From DATCHW01 sp963806045 (GTDB lineage: Bacteria > Bacteroidota > Ignavibacteria > Tepidaquicellales > Tepidaquicellaceae): a stretch of 64,000 nt of DNA. The position numbers and the translations under genes are program-made. The notes below the pieces were generated by a model. The model made no database searches. It was not told the origin of the DNA and worked only from the letters and a program-made list of their open reading frames with translations. The stretch is from assembly GCA_963806045.1 (NCBI GenBank), contig CAWDWP010000002.1, forward strand, positions 1-64,000, written 5' to 3'. Of this stretch, positions 62,721 to 64,000 are shown piece by piece (the first letter of the stretch is position 1; every line of letters starts with the position of its first letter).

Positions 62721-64000
62721 ATGGATACTGAATTATTAGCTCGAATTCAATTCGCTTTTACAATCGCTTTTCACTACATATATCCTCCTTTAAGCATAGG
62801 ATTAGGTCTGTTACTGGTCTTCATGGAGGGAATGTATTTGAAAACGGGAAATAAAATTTATGAGAGCATAACACGGTTCTGGATTAAAGTATTTGCTTTA
62901 ATATTTGCAATTGGTGTTGCAACAGGAATTGTTATGGAATTTGAATTTGGAACAAACTGGTCTACTTATTCAAGATTTGTAGGGGATGTTTTTGGAAGTG
63001 CTCTTGCTGCTGAAGGTATTTTTGCTTTTTTTTTAGAATCTGGTTTCCTGGCTATACTGGTCTTTGGTTGGAACCGCGTATCATCAAGGATGCACTTTTT
63101 CTCTACCTTGATGGTCTCACTCGGATCTATGTTAAGTGCAGTATGGATTATAGTTGCAAATTCCTGGCAACAAACCCCTGCCGGATATCACCTTGTGAAT
63201 AATGGAGGAGTTATTAGGGCGGAGATAACTGATTTTTGGGCATTGCTATTTAATCCATCTTCCATTGATAGATTATTGCATACATTATCAGGAGCATGGT
63301 TAGCGGGAGCATTTTTTGTTATTAGCGTATCTGCATACTATATTCTTAAAGGCAAATATCTGGATTTTGCAAAAAAGTCAATAGTAATTGCATTATCTCT
63401 TGCAATTTTCGCTTCTCTATTTCAACTTTTCACGGGTGACCGCAGTGCAATAGGTATTAGTGTAAATCAACCCGCCAAACTAGCTGCATTTGAAGGACAC
63501 TTTGATTCCAATCCGGCACCGATTTATCTGTTTGGATGGGTAAATGAAAAGGAACAAAAAGTAAGTTTTGGAATAAAAATCCCGGGTATGTTAAGTTATT
63601 TAATCCACGGAGATATGGAAAAATCCGTTTTGGGACTGAATGATATCAAACAGGATGAAAGACCTCCGGTGAATCTTGTATTTCAATCGTATCATATAAT
63701 GGTGGCAATTGGTTTTACTCTAATTGGAATAAGTCTTTTGTCGTTACTGATGTTAAGAAAAGAAAAATTATTTAAAAAGAAATGGATGATAAAGCTGCTT
63801 GTAATTTCTGTGTTACTGCCTCAGATAGCAAATCAGCTTGGTTGGATATCTGCTGAAGTCGGGAGACAGCCCTGGATTGTTTATGGATTGTTAAAAACAA
63901 AAGATGCGTTTTCGAAGTCGGTGAGTTCCGGAGAAATTATTTTCTCCCTGACCTTATTTACTCTTATTTATCTATTACTCTTCATATTATTCATTTTTCT
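62721..64000 (+). CDS. cydA: Cytochrome bd oxidase subunit I (partial, cut by window end)
   Basis: The frame opens at ATG 62721 and runs to the window edge without a stop. It reads MDTELLARIQFAFTIAFHYI, with His18 as a heme ligand, then FEFGTNWSTYSRFVGDVFGS and AAEGIFAFFLES with the conserved glutamates. DRLLHTLSGAWLAGAFFV carries the second His, and EVGRQPWIVYG is the family motif. Cytochrome bd reduces oxygen with quinol at high affinity, which suits a facultative or microaerotolerant life beside the katG/perR genes. The C-terminus and cydB would lie beyond the window. Confidence 0.95.
   Translation, partial: MDTELLARIQFAFTIAFHYIYPPLSIGLGLLLVFMEGMYLKTGNKIYESITRFWIKVFALIFAIGVATGIVMEFEFGTNWSTYSRFVGDVFGSALAAEGIFAFFLESGFLAILVFGWNRVSSRMHFFSTLMVSLGSMLSAVWIIVANSWQQTPAGYHLVNNGGVIRAEITDFWALLFNPSSIDRLLHTLSGAWLAGAFFVISVSAYYILKGKYLDFAKKSIVIALSLAIFASLFQLFTGDRSAIGISVNQPAKLAAFEGHFDSNPAPIYLFGWVNEKEQKVSFGIKIPGMLSYLIHGDMEKSVLGLNDIKQDERPPVNLVFQSYHIMVAIGFTLIGISLLSLLMLRKEKLFKKKWMIKLLVISVLLPQIANQLGWISAEVGRQPWIVYGLLKTKDAFSKSVSSGEIIFSLTLFTLIYLLLFILFIF

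Noticed and set aside
1..64000. CRISPR arrays, insertion sequences or prophage genes
   Set aside because: I saw no spaced direct-repeat array, transposase, integrase or phage structural gene. The palindromes near tRNA-Lys are too short to call a mobile element.

Overview
The window is AT-rich DNA from a member of the Bacteroidota/Ignavibacteria lineage. The clearest lineage mark is the C-terminal sorting domain of the gene at 25113-26858, whose YPNPFNPTT-type opening and KMLLIK-type end are typical of type IX secreted proteins in Ignavibacteria. Other secreted proteins carry a dockerin-like end of the kind common in that group. The species cannot be named from the sequence alone. Coding is dense, and most genes lie in long same-strand operons.

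Region 1 (0.3-11.2 kb) is respiratory. A plus-strand module encodes an iron-sulfur protein (HybA-like), a quinone-interacting membrane protein (HybB/NrfD-like) and a 12- to 13-heme cytochrome c. Facing it is a minus-strand operon for an energy-converting-hydrogenase-related (Ehr/Hyf-like) membrane complex. Its large subunit lacks the NiFe cysteines, and its small subunit has also lost three of the four [4Fe-4S] ligands, while the proton-channel subunits look intact. Region 2 (11.2-15.3 kb) holds tRNA-Lys with a duplicated 3' end, a 41-residue membrane peptide, a DUF4256 protein, catalase-peroxidase and a PerR-like regulator with clear operator palindromes. Region 3 (15.5-26.9 kb) encodes five secreted proteins, four of which end in the same dockerin-like cassette.

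Region 4 (26.9-48.9 kb) is the highlight: a near-complete anaerobic aromatic-acid locus. The minus strand carries bcrCBAD (ATP-dependent class I benzoyl-CoA reductase) followed by dch, oah and had for ring hydration, dehydrogenation and hydrolysis, plus beta-oxidation genes for the resulting 3-hydroxypimelyl-CoA. The divergent plus strand carries a short-chain dehydrogenase and 4-hydroxybenzoyl-CoA reductase with its small and large subunits fused. Inside the bcr operon sit an acyl-CoA ligase, a second HgdB/BcrC-type subunit and a protein fusing a ketopantoate-reductase domain to a BcrA/HgdC-type activator ATPase. These three may form an undescribed radical acyl-CoA reductase or dehydratase system.

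Region 5 (48.9-64 kb) holds a nitronate-monooxygenase-like flavoprotein, a secreted putative metallopeptidase with an LprI-like partner, an NmrA protein, a class I glutamine-amidotransferase-like hydrolase, an ECF sigma factor, a B12/radical-SAM protein and a glycan cluster (two GT4 proteins, two GH130 proteins). It ends with the start of cytochrome bd oxidase subunit I, cut off by the window edge.

Six genes are interrupted by single-base shifts. Nearly all are extra A or T bases, and removing them restores full-length frames with intact motifs, so sequencing or assembly error is the first explanation to test.
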